Of a stretch of DNA of 64,000 nucleotides, positions 16,198-27,387 are shown in pieces. The first letter of the stretch is position 1; the number at the start of each line of letters is the position of its first letter. Source of the stretch: Mycolicibacterium lutetiense (GTDB taxonomy: Bacteria; Actinomycetota; Actinomycetes; Mycobacteriales; Mycobacteriaceae). Location of the stretch: contig NZ_JAGIOP010000002.1 in NCBI RefSeq assembly GCF_017876775.1, positions 1,860,001 through 1,924,000 on the forward strand, given 5' to 3'. The position numbers and the translations under genes were made by a program. Below the pieces are notes generated by a model. That model did no database searches and was not told the origin of the DNA. It was given only the letters and a program-made list of their open reading frames with translations.

Positions 16198-16307
16198 TTG
16201 TCACGCCAGCGTGGCTGTCGAGCGCCAACGCCACTCAGGCGTGACAAGGTGCGGCGGGCCTGCACGCCAGCGTGACGCTCGACCTCGGGCGCCACTCTGG
16301 CGTGACA
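16198..16307. repeat. Dispersed hairpin repeat, locus 2 (two tandem units)
   Basis: Unit one pairs TTGTCACGCCAGCGTGGC (16198-16215) with GCCACTCAGGCGTGACAA (16230-16247). Unit two pairs the GCACGCCAGCGTG side (from 16262) with CGCCACTCTGGCGTGAC (to about 16306). They lie between the converging gdx and yihY-like genes and could end transcription from both sides. Confidence 0.7.
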
Positions 16308-16342
16308 ATGGGGGGAGAGCGGGACGAGAGCGAGCGCAACCG

Positions 16343-17365
16343 CTAACGGCGCAACAGCCGCGAAAGCCCCAGAGCGCCAATGGCTCCCATCGCAGCCGCG
16401 GCCAAGGCGCCCCGCAGCCCGATCCCCTCGCGGACCTGCACCCGCGTGACGATCTGCACTGGGTCCGGTGGCGGCACCGGTGCGACCGCCAGACTCTCGG
16501 TGGACGTCGCCGCCCACGCGGTGGCGAACAGGATGAGCCGTGCGGTGACATAGGCAAACACCATCAAGCCCAGCACCGGGCCGAACGTGGCTCCGGCGGG
16601 GCCGTTCAGCACGGACTGCAGGTAGATCGACGCCACCTGTTTGAAGATCTCGAAACCCACCGCGGCCAGCAGACCGGCCCGGAGAGACCGGCGGAAGGGC
16701 ACCGGCTCACGCGGCAACCGGGAGATGATCCAGCTGAACAACAGCCACGAGATCGAGACCGACACCGCGATCGAGATGGCCCGCAACCCGCTACCGAGTA
16801 CCGCGCCATCGTGAAGACCGATCCAGCGCAACACCTTCCGCATCAAACTGGGGTCGCCGAGGACGGTCAGTCCGATGGTGAGCACCATCGCCAGGAATGC
16901 CGACACCAGGGCAAACAGATCCGAGAGCTTGTTGCCGACGAAGTTGGACTCGGCGTGTTGACCCCACATCTGGCTCAGCGCCTGCCGGAGGTTGGCCATC
17001 CAACCCAGCCCGGCCCACACTGCCGTCGCGAGACCGATCACGCCGACCGTGCCGCGGGAATCGATGGCGGAGTCCATCAGGGTGACCAGTTGCTGGCCGA
17101 GATCACCGGATACCGCCTGACGGATCTGGTGGTCGATTTCCTCAAGCAGGTCCGGACGCCGGGACAGCAGGAAGCCGCCGGCGGCGAAGCCGACCATCAA
17201 CAGCGGAAACAGCGCGAAAATGGTGAAATAGGTGATGCCAGCGGCGTAAAAGTTGCCGCTGCATTCGTCATAGCGCTCCTGCGCCAGCATCACATGGTTG
17301 AACCAGGGAAAGCGCGTACGCACCCTCGCCAGCAATCCTGGCTTCTCCGGCTTGTCCACCGCCAA
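16343..17365 (-). CDS. YihY/YhjD (BrkB-family) inner membrane protein
   Basis: A 340-residue polytopic membrane protein with about six transmembrane helices of the YihY/virulence factor BrkB family. Recognisable segments are AAGITYFTIFALFPLLMVGFAAGGF near the N-terminus, VIGLATAVWAGLGWMANLRQALSQMW in the middle, and FEIFKQVASIYLQ...GPVLGLMVFAYVTARLILF toward the end. The C-terminal tail is basic (SRLLRR). It corresponds to Rv3335c and sits 15 bases downstream of trpS on the same strand, so it is likely co-transcribed with it. Function is not established; some relatives are proposed lipid or LPS transporters. Confidence 0.85.
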   Translation of the reverse strand: MAVDKPEKPGLLARVRTRFPWFNHVMLAQERYDECSGNFYAAGITYFTIFALFPLLMVGFAAGGFLLSRRPDLLEEIDHQIRQAVSGDLGQQLVTLMDSAIDSRGTVGVIGLATAVWAGLGWMANLRQALSQMWGQHAESNFVGNKLSDLFALVSAFLAMVLTIGLTVLGDPSLMRKVLRWIGLHDGAVLGSGLRAISIAVSVSISWLLFSWIISRLPREPVPFRRSLRAGLLAAVGFEIFKQVASIYLQSVLNGPAGATFGPVLGLMVFAYVTARLILFATAWAATSTESLAVAPVPPPDPVQIVTRVQVREGIGLRGALAAAAMGAIGALGLSRLLRR

Positions 17366-17380
17366 CCCCTCCCCTGGCGC

Positions 17381-18421
<1,041 letters not shown>

Positions 18422-18430
18422 TCATCCGGA

Positions 18431-18844
18431 CTACTCGGGGGTCAGCTGCTGCAGCACCCGCAGGAACACTTTTCGATCGTCGGCAGACAACTCACCCAGC
18501 CACCGCTCCTCCCCGCGCTGGATCTCCCGCTGCGCCGCGTCCTTGACCGCGCGGCCCGCCGCGGTGATGTTCAACAGCCGTACCCGCCGGTCGTCGGGGT
18601 CGGCCCCGCGCTCGATGAAGCCCTGTTGTTGCAGGTCATCGAGGGTGCGGATGATGCGCGTCTTGTCAGCGCCGATCGCCTCGGCCAGGGCCGCCTGGGT
18701 CCGCACCGAAGACCGGTCCAGGGCCAGCAGCACGACATAGCCCCACATCGTCAGGCCGTGAGCGTCCAGCACGGGCTGCTCGGCGGCGATCAGGTCCCGC
18801 ATCAACGGGGCGAGCATCGCTGCCAGATCCGGACGCTTCGACAT
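18431..18844 (-). CDS. MarR-family transcriptional regulator
   Basis: A 137-residue MarR protein: dimerisation helix, HTH around TQAALAEAIGADKTRIIRTLDDLQQQGFIER, and wing GADPDDRRVRLLNITAAGR with the conserved D-x-R. It is divergent from the TIGR03086-type gene at 18896, with only 51 bases between the starts, and a perfect palindrome lies in that space. Autoregulation together with control of the divergent gene is likely. Ligand unknown. Confidence 0.88.
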   Translation of the reverse strand: MSKRPDLAAMLAPLMRDLIAAEQPVLDAHGLTMWGYVVLLALDRSSVRTQAALAEAIGADKTRIIRTLDDLQQQGFIERGADPDDRRVRLLNITAAGRAVKDAAQREIQRGEERWLGELSADDRKVFLRVLQQLTPE

Positions 18845-18879
18845 CGGCTCATCGTAGGCGTTGCCATATCGTGTGCCTC

Positions 18880-18894
18880 CGCTTATCGTAAGCG
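18880..18894. promoter_or_regulatory. Palindromic operator between marR and the divergent gene
   Basis: CGCTTATCGTAAGCG is a perfect 6-3-6 inverted repeat ending one base before the ATG at 18896 and 36 bases from the MarR start. Its place and symmetry fit a MarR operator that blocks both genes. Confidence 0.6.
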
Positions 18895-18895
18895 T

Positions 18896-19513
18896 ATGCC
18901 TACTATCGACACCGACCTACGCCCCGTGCATCGCGTCGCCGTTCTGCGCTCCATCGATGCCGTCGACGCGGTCCGCCCCTCAGACCTGGACCGCCCCACC
19001 CCCTGCGCGGAGTGGACACTCACCGGCCTCCTGGCCCACATGACCGCGCAGCACCATGGGTTCGCCGCCGCCGCACGAGGAAACGGTGCCGACGAGGCGA
19101 CATGGAAGGCCGAGACGGTGACCGACGCCGTGCGCGCCGACCCGGCCGGCACCTACGCCAAGGCCGCCCATGACGTGCTCGACGCGTTCGCCGATGACGG
19201 GGTCATGGAGACGACGTTTGCACTACCCGAGTTCGGCCCGGATGCGACGTTCCCGGGCGCGCTGGCGGTCGGATTCCACTTCGTCGATTACGCCGTGCAC
19301 GGCTGGGACGTCGCGGCCAGCCTCGGAGCGGCCTACGAGCTACCCGCTGACGTGGTCAGCGCCGTCTTGCCCTTGGCCATGGCGATCCCCGACGGCGACT
19401 TTCGCGACAGTGCGCCCTCACCATTCGGCCGGGCCGTCAATGGTTCGGCGACAACGGATTTCGATCGGATTCTGGCTCACCTGGGCCGGCGGCCGGACTG
19501 GCGCCAGCCGTAA
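18896..19513 (+). CDS. TIGR03086-type metal-binding protein (mycothiol-dependent maleylpyruvate-isomerase fold)
   Basis: A 205-residue DinB-like four-helix protein of the family common in mycolic-acid bacteria. Signature elements are TPCAEWTLTGLLAHMTAQHHGFA with the first metal-ligand His and, later, GFHFVDYAVHGWDVAASLG with the second His-containing motif. Relatives include mycothiol-dependent maleylpyruvate isomerase and mycothiol S-transferases, so thiol-transfer chemistry is an inference. The ATG at 18896 immediately follows the MarR operator palindrome, so transcription is probably leaderless and repressed by the divergent MarR protein. Confidence 0.8.
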   Translation: MPTIDTDLRPVHRVAVLRSIDAVDAVRPSDLDRPTPCAEWTLTGLLAHMTAQHHGFAAAARGNGADEATWKAETVTDAVRADPAGTYAKAAHDVLDAFADDGVMETTFALPEFGPDATFPGALAVGFHFVDYAVHGWDVAASLGAAYELPADVVSAVLPLAMAIPDGDFRDSAPSPFGRAVNGSATTDFDRILAHLGRRPDWRQP

Positions 19514-19521
19514 CTGATTAC

Positions 19522-19860
19522 TCACTCACGAAGAAGTTCGTCAAGTACGTTCTCTAACTCTGGCAGTTTGTCGGTGATCACCTGCCATACCAAAGCATCA
19601 TCGACATCCGCGTATCCATGAATCAGGATGTTGCGGAATGCCACGATCCGCGCAAGATCTGGAATCCTCGCTGAAAGTCCCTCATCCACTTTCGATAGCT
19701 GGTTGAGGGCCTCGCCAATGATCTCCAATTGTCATTCGACCGCAGAACGAAGCAGAGCCTCAGCCTGGTAATCGGCAAACGTTTTCCCATGGCTGAACTG
19801 ACGGACAAGCGTCACCGCATGCCGCGCATCCCAAAGATATTTCCTTGCATCACGCGGCAT
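19522..19860 (-). pseudogene. hepT: HepT-like (DUF86, HEPN) ribonuclease toxin, interrupted by an in-frame TGA
   Basis: From ATG 19860 the frame encodes a normal DUF86 beginning (MPRDARKYLWDARHAVTLVR) but meets TGA at 19732-19734 after 42 codons, then continues in the same frame with QLEIIGEALNQLSKVD to the stop at 19522. The family normally has an Arg (VERQLEIIGEAL) where the stop falls, so one C-to-T change (CGA to TGA) explains it. The catalytic R-x4-H-x-Y motif RNILIHGY lies after the stop. A TTG at 19728 could restart translation of the last 68 residues, but the N-terminal helices would be lost. Length without the stop (112 residues) is normal. Paired with the mntA antitoxin, which overlaps its start by 11 bases. 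Confidence 0.8.
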
Positions 19861-20158
19861 ACAGAGCTTCCCGTGTCCGCATAACGTGTTGCTTGAAGTA
19901 CGGGTTCTTGATGCTCGACACCGTCACGACGTCGACCGCGCGCCCGAATATCCGCTCAAGGCCTTCTTTCAGAGAGAAGTACTGATCGAAGTAGTCGAAG
20001 TCCGCCCGCACTTCGAACTCGACGAGAACGTCGACATCACTTGACTCGGCGTCGAACGCGTCCCCGACGGCAGAACCGAACACATCGAGTCGACGCACCG
20101 AAAGCTCACGGCACAACGCCTCGACCTCATGTCGTTTCGACTCGACCACTTCGTGCAC
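19850..20158 (-). CDS. mntA: MntA-like nucleotidyltransferase antitoxin
   Basis: MntA antitoxins modify and silence HepT toxins by transferring AMP to a tyrosine. The minimal nucleotidyltransferase motif is intact: FGSAVGDAFDAESSDVDVLVEF, with the G-S pair and D-x-D metal ligands. The GTG at 20158 is chosen because a GGAGG site lies eight bases before it; this gives 102 residues, the usual size. The gene overlaps the start of the broken hepT, the standard order (antitoxin first) for MNT-HEPN pairs. With the toxin interrupted the antitoxin may have lost its partner. Confidence 0.82.
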   Translation of the reverse strand: MHEVVESKRHEVEALCRELSVRRLDVFGSAVGDAFDAESSDVDVLVEFEVRADFDYFDQYFSLKEGLERIFGRAVDVVTVSSIKNPYFKQHVMRTREALYAA

Positions 20159-20244
20159 CGTCGCCACCTCCACGGGCAATTGTCCCGACGAATCTAGGGC
20201 GTGTCTCGCAAATATCTGTGTCGGCGTTCTGTGCCGAACACTAA

Positions 20245-20283
20245 GCCGAGGATTACAGCCACATACTGACCACAATCCTCGGC
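20245..20283. terminator. Perfect stem-loop upstream of mntA
   Basis: GCCGAGGATT (20245-20254) and AATCCTCGGC (20274-20283) are perfect 10-base arms around a 19-base loop, in the space between xthA (3' end at 20368) and mntA on the minus strand. Probable terminator of xthA. Confidence 0.55.
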
Positions 20284-20367
20284 GTAAGCACCTGTAAGCC
20301 TATCCCGGCCAGGGTGACTGCGGGCTATGACGAGCGCGCGATCGGTGTGTCGGCAGCCTGGTTGGGC

Positions 20368-21177
20368 TCAGCCGTAACTGACCGTCACGGGTGAGTGGTC
20401 GGACCACCGCAGCGCGTACAGCTCGGCCCGGTCCACCCGCGCCGACGCAGCTCGCGCCGCCAACCCCGGGCTGGCCAGGTGATAGTCGATGCGCCAGCCG
20501 GCATCGTTGTCGAAAGCCTTGCCGCGCCATGACCACCAGCTGTAAGGCCCGGCCACGTCGGGATGCAGCACGCGGACCACATCCACCCAGCCGGTGCCCA
20601 AGAGCTCAGTGAGCCAGGCCCGCTCACTGGGCAGGAAGCCGGCCTTCTTGACGTTGCCTTTCCAGTTCTTGATGTCATTCTCGGTGTGAGCGATGTTCCA
20701 ATCACCGCACAGCACCGCGTCACGGGCCTGCAGCTCGGCCATCCGGGCGGCGATGGTGGTCATGAACCGTTCCTTCTCCAGCTGGCGGTCCGTCTCGGCC
20801 TCGCCCGTCGGGACGTACAAGCTGGCCACCGTCACCCCCGCGGTATCCACCTCGAGATAACGCCCGTGCGCCTCGAACTCATCGGACACCAGCAGCCGGG
20901 CCGCCTCGATGGGATGCCGGGACAGCACCGCAACCCCGTTGCGGCCCTTGACATGCGGAACTGCCGACGCCAGGTTCCACCCGTCGGCCAGGGCCGGGGT
21001 CAAGGCATCGTTGAGCTGCTCATCGTCGGCCCGGGTCTCCTGCAGACACACCACATCAGAGTCGGTTTCCTTGAGCCAGGGCAGCAGGCCGAGGTTGTCG
21101 GTGGACCGCTGTTTGACCGCGGCACGAATACCGTTGACGTTGATGGTGCTGACGGTCAGAGGTCCTGGAGATGCCAC
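20368..21177 (-). CDS. xthA: Exodeoxyribonuclease III (AP endonuclease family)
   Basis: XthA-type enzymes cleave DNA at abasic sites and trim 3' blocking groups in base-excision repair. The Mg-dependent EEP fold shows STINVNGIRAAV, the Glu ligand in CLQETRAD, GDWNIAH, WRIDYHLAS and the closing SDHSPV with the catalytic Asp-His pair. The GTG at 21177 gives a 269-residue protein of normal length; the longer frame adds sequence unlike the family. It diverges from the hydrolase gene at 21238. Confidence 0.88.
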   Translation of the reverse strand: MASPGPLTVSTINVNGIRAAVKQRSTDNLGLLPWLKETDSDVVCLQETRADDEQLNDALTPALADGWNLASAVPHVKGRNGVAVLSRHPIEAARLLVSDEFEAHGRYLEVDTAGVTVASLYVPTGEAETDRQLEKERFMTTIAARMAELQARDAVLCGDWNIAHTENDIKNWKGNVKKAGFLPSERAWLTELLGTGWVDVVRVLHPDVAGPYSWWSWRGKAFDNDAGWRIDYHLASPGLAARAASARVDRAELYALRWSDHSPVTVSYG

Positions 21178-21237
21178 GGCCCAGACCCTACCGACCCCCA
21201 CCGACAGGCCCCTTGCGGTACCGGCGGTATCACCTTA

Positions 21238-22077
21238 ATGTCGGGCGGCATGGCTGAACGTGCACCCATCCACCTCGGCTCCGGCGAGCCCATCCTGCTG
21301 CTGCATCCGTTCCTGCTGTCACAGAGCGTGTGGAAGTACGTCGCACCCCAACTCGCGCAGACCGGTCGCTACGAGGTGTTCGCCCCCACCATGGCCGGCC
21401 ACCACGGCGGCGCACCAGCACCGATGCTCCTCGACGTCACAGCCCTGGCCGACGACATCGAACGCCGACTCGACGACCTCGGCTGGTGCACCGCACACAT
21501 CGTCGGCAACTCACTGGGCGGCTGGGTGGCCTTCGAACTGGAACGCCGCGGCCGGGCCCGCACGCTGACCGGCATCGCCCCCGCGGGCGGCTGGTCCCGG
21601 TTCACCCCGGTCAAGTACGAGATCATCGCCAAGTTCGTGGCGGCCCTGCCGGTCGTCCTGGCCACCGCGGCGCTACGCCAGCAGGTGCTGAAACTGCCGC
21701 TGTCCGAACAGATCTCCTACCTGGCCGTGAGCGCGACTCCCGAAGCGCTCAATGACAGCGACCGACACGACCTGATCGAGGACCTGGCACACTGCCCGGC
21801 GTACTTCAAGCTCATGCTCAAGGCGCTGACCACCGCGGGCCTGATGGAGATCCGGAATTCCCGCACCCCCACGCATCTGGTGATCTGCGAAAAGGACCGG
21901 GTGCTGCCGGCACCCCGGTTCACCCGGCACTTCACCGCCAGCCTGGCGCCGGACGCCGTCGTCACCACCCTGAAGGGCGTCGGACACGTCCCGATGTTCG
22001 AGGCACCCGACACCATCACCCGGGTGATCACCGAATTCGTGGACCGGCATACCGATCCGACGCGCGCGACGGGCTGA
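21238..22077 (+). CDS. Alpha/beta-hydrolase
   Basis: A 279-residue alpha/beta-hydrolase. The oxyanion motif is LLLHPFLLSQ, the nucleophile elbow is G-N-S-L-G-G (HIVGNSLGGWVAFEL), and the acid and His of the triad are visible in LVICEKDRVLP and KGVGHVPMFEAP. This order and spacing are standard. The ATG at 21238 is used; a second ATG lies at 21250. It corresponds in position to Rv3338. It ends ten bases before the convergent isocitrate dehydrogenase gene. Substrate unknown. Confidence 0.82.
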   Translation: MSGGMAERAPIHLGSGEPILLLHPFLLSQSVWKYVAPQLAQTGRYEVFAPTMAGHHGGAPAPMLLDVTALADDIERRLDDLGWCTAHIVGNSLGGWVAFELERRGRARTLTGIAPAGGWSRFTPVKYEIIAKFVAALPVVLATAALRQQVLKLPLSEQISYLAVSATPEALNDSDRHDLIEDLAHCPAYFKLMLKALTTAGLMEIRNSRTPTHLVICEKDRVLPAPRFTRHFTASLAPDAVVTTLKGVGHVPMFEAPDTITRVITEFVDRHTDPTRATG

Positions 22078-22087
22078 GCGGCGAAAC

Positions 22088-24328
<2,241 letters not shown>

Positions 24329-24607
24329 GGTTTGCTCTCCCGGCGTCAGGTTCGGTTCGACGAGGATCACTCGTTGTAACCCGCGGTTATTCGCTGCTGT
24401 CGTATCGCGGGCCAGACTACAAGGGCGCCGAGAACCGCGGCGGGGCAGCTTTCGTTACTGACCAGTAACTTTAGTGCGCAGCGACGCATCCGACACCTCC
24501 ATATGCCGACTGAACCGAACGTGTTCCAGTCCCGCGGGCGCAGAACAGGCAAACATCCCGAACAACCGACTGGCACGGCCTCCGCGCGTTGCGATAAGCT
24601 GCAGGCC
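24329..24607. other. Divergent promoter region between icd2 and the met leader
   Basis: No gene is supported. The stretch should hold the icd2 promoter on the minus strand and the met promoter on the plus strand just before the SAM-IV aptamer; no hexamer pair is convincing enough to annotate. Confidence 0.5.
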
Positions 24608-24740
24608 GGTCATGAGTGTCAGCATCAAGCCCCGGCTTGCTGGCCGGCAACCCTCCAACCGCGGTGGGGTGCCCCGGGTGATGACCAGGTTGAGCAGTCG
24701 ACGGAACGTTTCCGGTCGGCTGCAAGGCAAGCGCGGGTCC
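24608..24740 (+). ncRNA. SAM-IV riboswitch
   Basis: The sequence follows the mycobacterial SAM-IV aptamer nearly base for base: the GGTCATGAGTG P1 side, the CAAGCCCCGGCTTGCTGGC stem, GGCAACCCTCCAACCGCGG, GGGGTGCCCCGGGTGATGACC closing P1, then AGGTTGAG, a variable hairpin and GCAAGCGCGGGTCC for the 3' pseudoknot. It precedes metY-metX, so high S-adenosylmethionine should turn methionine synthesis down. The same element lies before Rv3340 in M. tuberculosis. Confidence 0.93.
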
Positions 24741-24775
24741 GAAGGTACGGGCCCCCAGACAGACAGGGAAACCTG

Positions 24776-24859
24776 ATGGAGGTCAGCCGTATGTATGTGT
24801 CCGTGAATTGCCAGTGTCTGCTGCCTGTCGTCGCTGACGGCAGGCGCGACCCCCGGTAA
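24776..24859 (+). CDS. Possible leader peptide with Cys-x-Cys, between SAM-IV aptamer and metY
   Basis: A short open frame encodes MEVSRMYVSVNCQCLLPVVADGRRDPR-type peptide of 27 residues (22 if the second ATG at 24791 is used). It ends 47 bases before metY. Its last third overlaps a 10-bp hairpin with a 3-base loop (24823-24845), directly after the N-C-Q-C codons. Mycobacteria have other cysteine-containing leader peptides before sulfur genes, so ribosome stalling on Cys codons may shape this hairpin. There is no strong ribosome site and no conservation data, so this is tentative. Confidence 0.3.
   Translation: MEVSRMYVSVNCQCLLPVVADGRRDPR
24823..24845 (+). promoter_or_regulatory. Hairpin in the metY leader
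   Basis: GCCTGTCGTC and GACGGCAGGC form a 10-pair stem (one G-U) with a three-base loop. It lies 62 bases before the metY start. It might be the expression platform of the SAM-IV switch or an attenuator linked to the short Cys-containing frame; no U-tract follows. Confidence 0.45.
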
Positions 24860-24906
24860 CCGACCACACATCTACCTTCGATCCCCTCACCGAGGAGACC
24901 CCAGCC

Positions 24907-26238
24907 ATGACAAACCCCGAAAGTGTCGCGAACTGGTCGTTTGAGACCAAGCAGGTCCACGCCGGTCAGACCCCGGACAGCGCCACCAACGCCCGCGCCC
25001 TGCCGATCTACCAGACCACGTCGTACACGTTCCGCGACACCGACCACGCCGCCGCACTGTTCGGCCTGGCCGAGCCGGGCAACATCTACACCCGGATCAT
25101 GAACCCCACCACCGACGTGGTCGAACAGCGCATCGCCGCACTCGAAGGCGGCGTCGCCGCGCTGCTGCTGTCCTCGGGTCAGGCCGCCGCGACATTCGCC
25201 ATCCTCAACCTGGCCGGCGCCGGTGACCACATCGTGTCCAGCCCGCGCCTGTACGGCGGCACCTACAACCTGTTCCACTACACGCTGCCCAAGCTCGGCA
25301 TCGAGGTCAGTTTCGTAGAGGATCCCGACAATCTGGACAGCTGGCGGGCCGCCGTGCGACCCAACACCAAGGCGTTCTTCGCCGAGACGATCTCCAACCC
25401 CCAGATCGACATCCTCGACATCCCGAACGTGTCGGCCGTGGCACACGAGAGCGGTGTCCCGCTGATCGTCGACAACACCATTGCCACGCCGTACCTGATC
25501 CAGCCGATCGCCCTCGGCGCCGACATCGTGGTGCACTCGGCAACCAAGTACCTGGGCGGCCACGGCTCGGCGATCGCCGGGGTCATCGTCGACAGCGGCA
25601 ACTTCGACTGGACCAACGGCAACTTCCCCGGATTTACCACGCCGGACCCCAGCTACCACGGCGTCATCTTCGCCGAGCTCGGAGCGCCCGCCTACGCGCT
25701 GAAGGCCCGGGTGCAGCTGCTGCGCGATCTAGGGTCGGCGCTTTCGCCGTTCAACGCCTTTTTGATCGCGCAGGGATTGGAAACGCTGTCACTGCGTGTT
25801 GAACGCCACGTGGCCAATGCACAGAAGGTCGCCGAGTACCTCGCCGGGCAATCCGGCGTGACATCGGTGAACTACGCCGGACTCCCCACCTCCCCCTGGT
25901 ACGAGCTGGGCCAAAAGCTCGCACCGAAGGGCACCGGCGCGGTGCTCGCGTTCGAGTTGGCCGGCGGCGTGGAAGCGGGCAAGGCGTTCGTCAACGCGCT
26001 GACGCTGCACAGCCATGTCGCCAACATCGGTGACGTGCGTTCGCTGGTGATCCATCCGGCCTCGACCACCCACGCACAGCTCTCCCCCGAGGAACAGCTG
26101 TCCACCGGCGTCACACCCGGTCTGGTCCGGCTGGCCGTCGGTATCGAGGGCATCGACGACATCCTTGCCGACCTGGAGCAGGGATTCGCCGCTGCCCGTC
26201 CGTTCAGCGGCGTCGCGCAGACCGCGGCGACGGTGTAG
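24907..26238 (+). CDS. metY: O-acetylhomoserine sulfhydrylase (aminocarboxypropyltransferase)
   Basis: MetY makes homocysteine from O-acetylhomoserine and sulfide with PLP, the direct sulfhydrylation route to methionine. The 443-residue fold-type I enzyme has the Tyr/Arg pair in NIYTRIMNPTTDVVEQR, the PLP Asp in VDNTIATPYL and the Schiff-base Lys in HSATKYLGGHGSAI. The ATG at 24907 is preceded by GAGGAG. It is 18 bases upstream of metX, which makes its substrate, and both follow the SAM-IV riboswitch. It is called metC (Rv3340) in M. tuberculosis. Confidence 0.95.
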   Translation: MTNPESVANWSFETKQVHAGQTPDSATNARALPIYQTTSYTFRDTDHAAALFGLAEPGNIYTRIMNPTTDVVEQRIAALEGGVAALLLSSGQAAATFAILNLAGAGDHIVSSPRLYGGTYNLFHYTLPKLGIEVSFVEDPDNLDSWRAAVRPNTKAFFAETISNPQIDILDIPNVSAVAHESGVPLIVDNTIATPYLIQPIALGADIVVHSATKYLGGHGSAIAGVIVDSGNFDWTNGNFPGFTTPDPSYHGVIFAELGAPAYALKARVQLLRDLGSALSPFNAFLIAQGLETLSLRVERHVANAQKVAEYLAGQSGVTSVNYAGLPTSPWYELGQKLAPKGTGAVLAFELAGGVEAGKAFVNALTLHSHVANIGDVRSLVIHPASTTHAQLSPEEQLSTGVTPGLVRLAVGIEGIDDILADLEQGFAAARPFSGVAQTAATV

Positions 26239-26256
26239 GACGGCGAGACGACCGGC

Positions 26257-27387
26257 ATGACGATCACCGAAGAGCCCGCCGTGTCCACCCTCCCATTGCC
26301 CGCCGAAGGCGAGACCAGCGTGGTGCACATCGGTGCCCTGACGCTGGAGAGCGGCACCGTCCTGCCTGACGTGTCGATCGCCGTGCAGCGATGGGGCGAG
26401 CTGTCCCCCGCACGCGACAACGTAGTGATGGTGCTGCACGCACTGACCGGCGACTCGCACGTCACCGGACCGGCCGGCGACGGCCATCCGACCGCAGGTT
26501 GGTGGGACGGAGTGGCCGGACCGGGCGCCCCGATCGACACCGACCAGTGGTGCGCGATCTCGACCAATGTGCTCGGCGGCTGCCGAGGCTCCACCGGGCC
26601 CAGCTCGCTCGCGCCTGACGGAAAGCCCTGGGGTTCAAGGTTTCCCCAGATCACGATCCGTGACCAGGTCGAAGCCGACCGGGCCGCGCTGGCCGCCTTG
26701 GGCATCACCGAGGTCGCCGTGGTGGTCGGCGGTTCGATGGGCGGAGCCCGGGCACTGGAATGGCTCGTCGGATATCCCGAAGAGGTCCGCGCCGGTCTGG
26801 TGCTGGCCGTCGGGGCCCGCGCCACCGCCGACCAGATCGGCACCCAGAGCACGCAGGTGGCCGCGATCAAGGCCGATCCGGACTGGCAGGGCGGCGATTA
26901 CCACGGCACCGGCCGGGCCCCGCTGTCCGGCATGGAGATCGCCCGGCGCTTCGCGCACCTGACCTACCGCGGTGAAGAGGAACTCGACGACCGATTCGGC
27001 AACGACGCGCAGGGCGACGAGGATCCGACCACCGGTGGTCGCTATGCCGTCCAGAGCTATCTGGAATACCAGGGCGGTAAATTGGCCCGCCGATTCGACC
27101 CGGGTACCTATGTGGTCCTCTCGGATGCGTTGTCCACCCACGATGTCGGCCGAGACCGTGGCGGCGTAGCCAGTGTGCTGAGCAGTTGCCCCGTGCCGGT
27201 CATCGTCGGCGGGATCACCTCCGACCGGCTCTACCCCATCCGGCTGCAGCAGGAACTGGCCGAGTTGCTTCCCGGCTGCAACGGCCTCGACGTCGTCGAC
27301 TCGGAGTACGGTCACGACGGCTTCCTGGTCGAGACGGAAGTGGTGGGCAAGTTGATCCGCCGCACGTTGGAGCTGGCGCAGCGGTGA
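26257..27387 (+). CDS. metX: Homoserine O-acetyltransferase
   Basis: MetX acetylates homoserine with acetyl-CoA, the first committed step to methionine. The 376-residue alpha/beta-hydrolase-fold enzyme has the nucleophile Ser in [14 protein letters not shown], the acid in [16 protein letters not shown] and the catalytic His in [20 protein letters not shown] forms the family's oxyanion and substrate loop. It is co-transcribed with metY and overlaps the following methyltransferase gene by four bases (GTGA). M. tuberculosis Rv3341 (metA). Confidence 0.95.
   Translation: MTITEEPAVSTLPLPAEGETSVVHIGALTLESGTVLPDVSIAVQRWGELSPARDNVVMVLHALTGDSHVTGPAGDGHPTAGWWDGVAGPGAPIDTDQWCAISTNVLGGCRGSTGPSSLAPDGKPWGSRFPQITIRDQVEADRAALAALGITEVAVVVGGSMGGARALEWLVGYPEEVRAGLVLAVGARATADQIGTQSTQVAAIKADPDWQGGDYHGTGRAPLSGMEIARRFAHLTYRGEEELDDRFGNDAQGDEDPTTGGRYAVQSYLEYQGGKLARRFDPGTYVVLSDALSTHDVGRDRGGVASVLSSCPVPVIVGGITSDRLYPIRLQQELAELLPGCNGLDVVDSEYGHDGFLVETEVVGKLIRRTLELAQR

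Noticed and set aside
15731..16234. N-terminal extension of the nitronate monooxygenase frame
   Set aside because: The extra ~168 residues are antisense to gdx and its riboswitch and do not resemble the enzyme family; the GTG at 15730 is the more likely start.
20563..21237. N-terminal extension of the alpha/beta-hydrolase frame
   Set aside because: It is antisense to xthA; the hydrolase fold starts after 21238.
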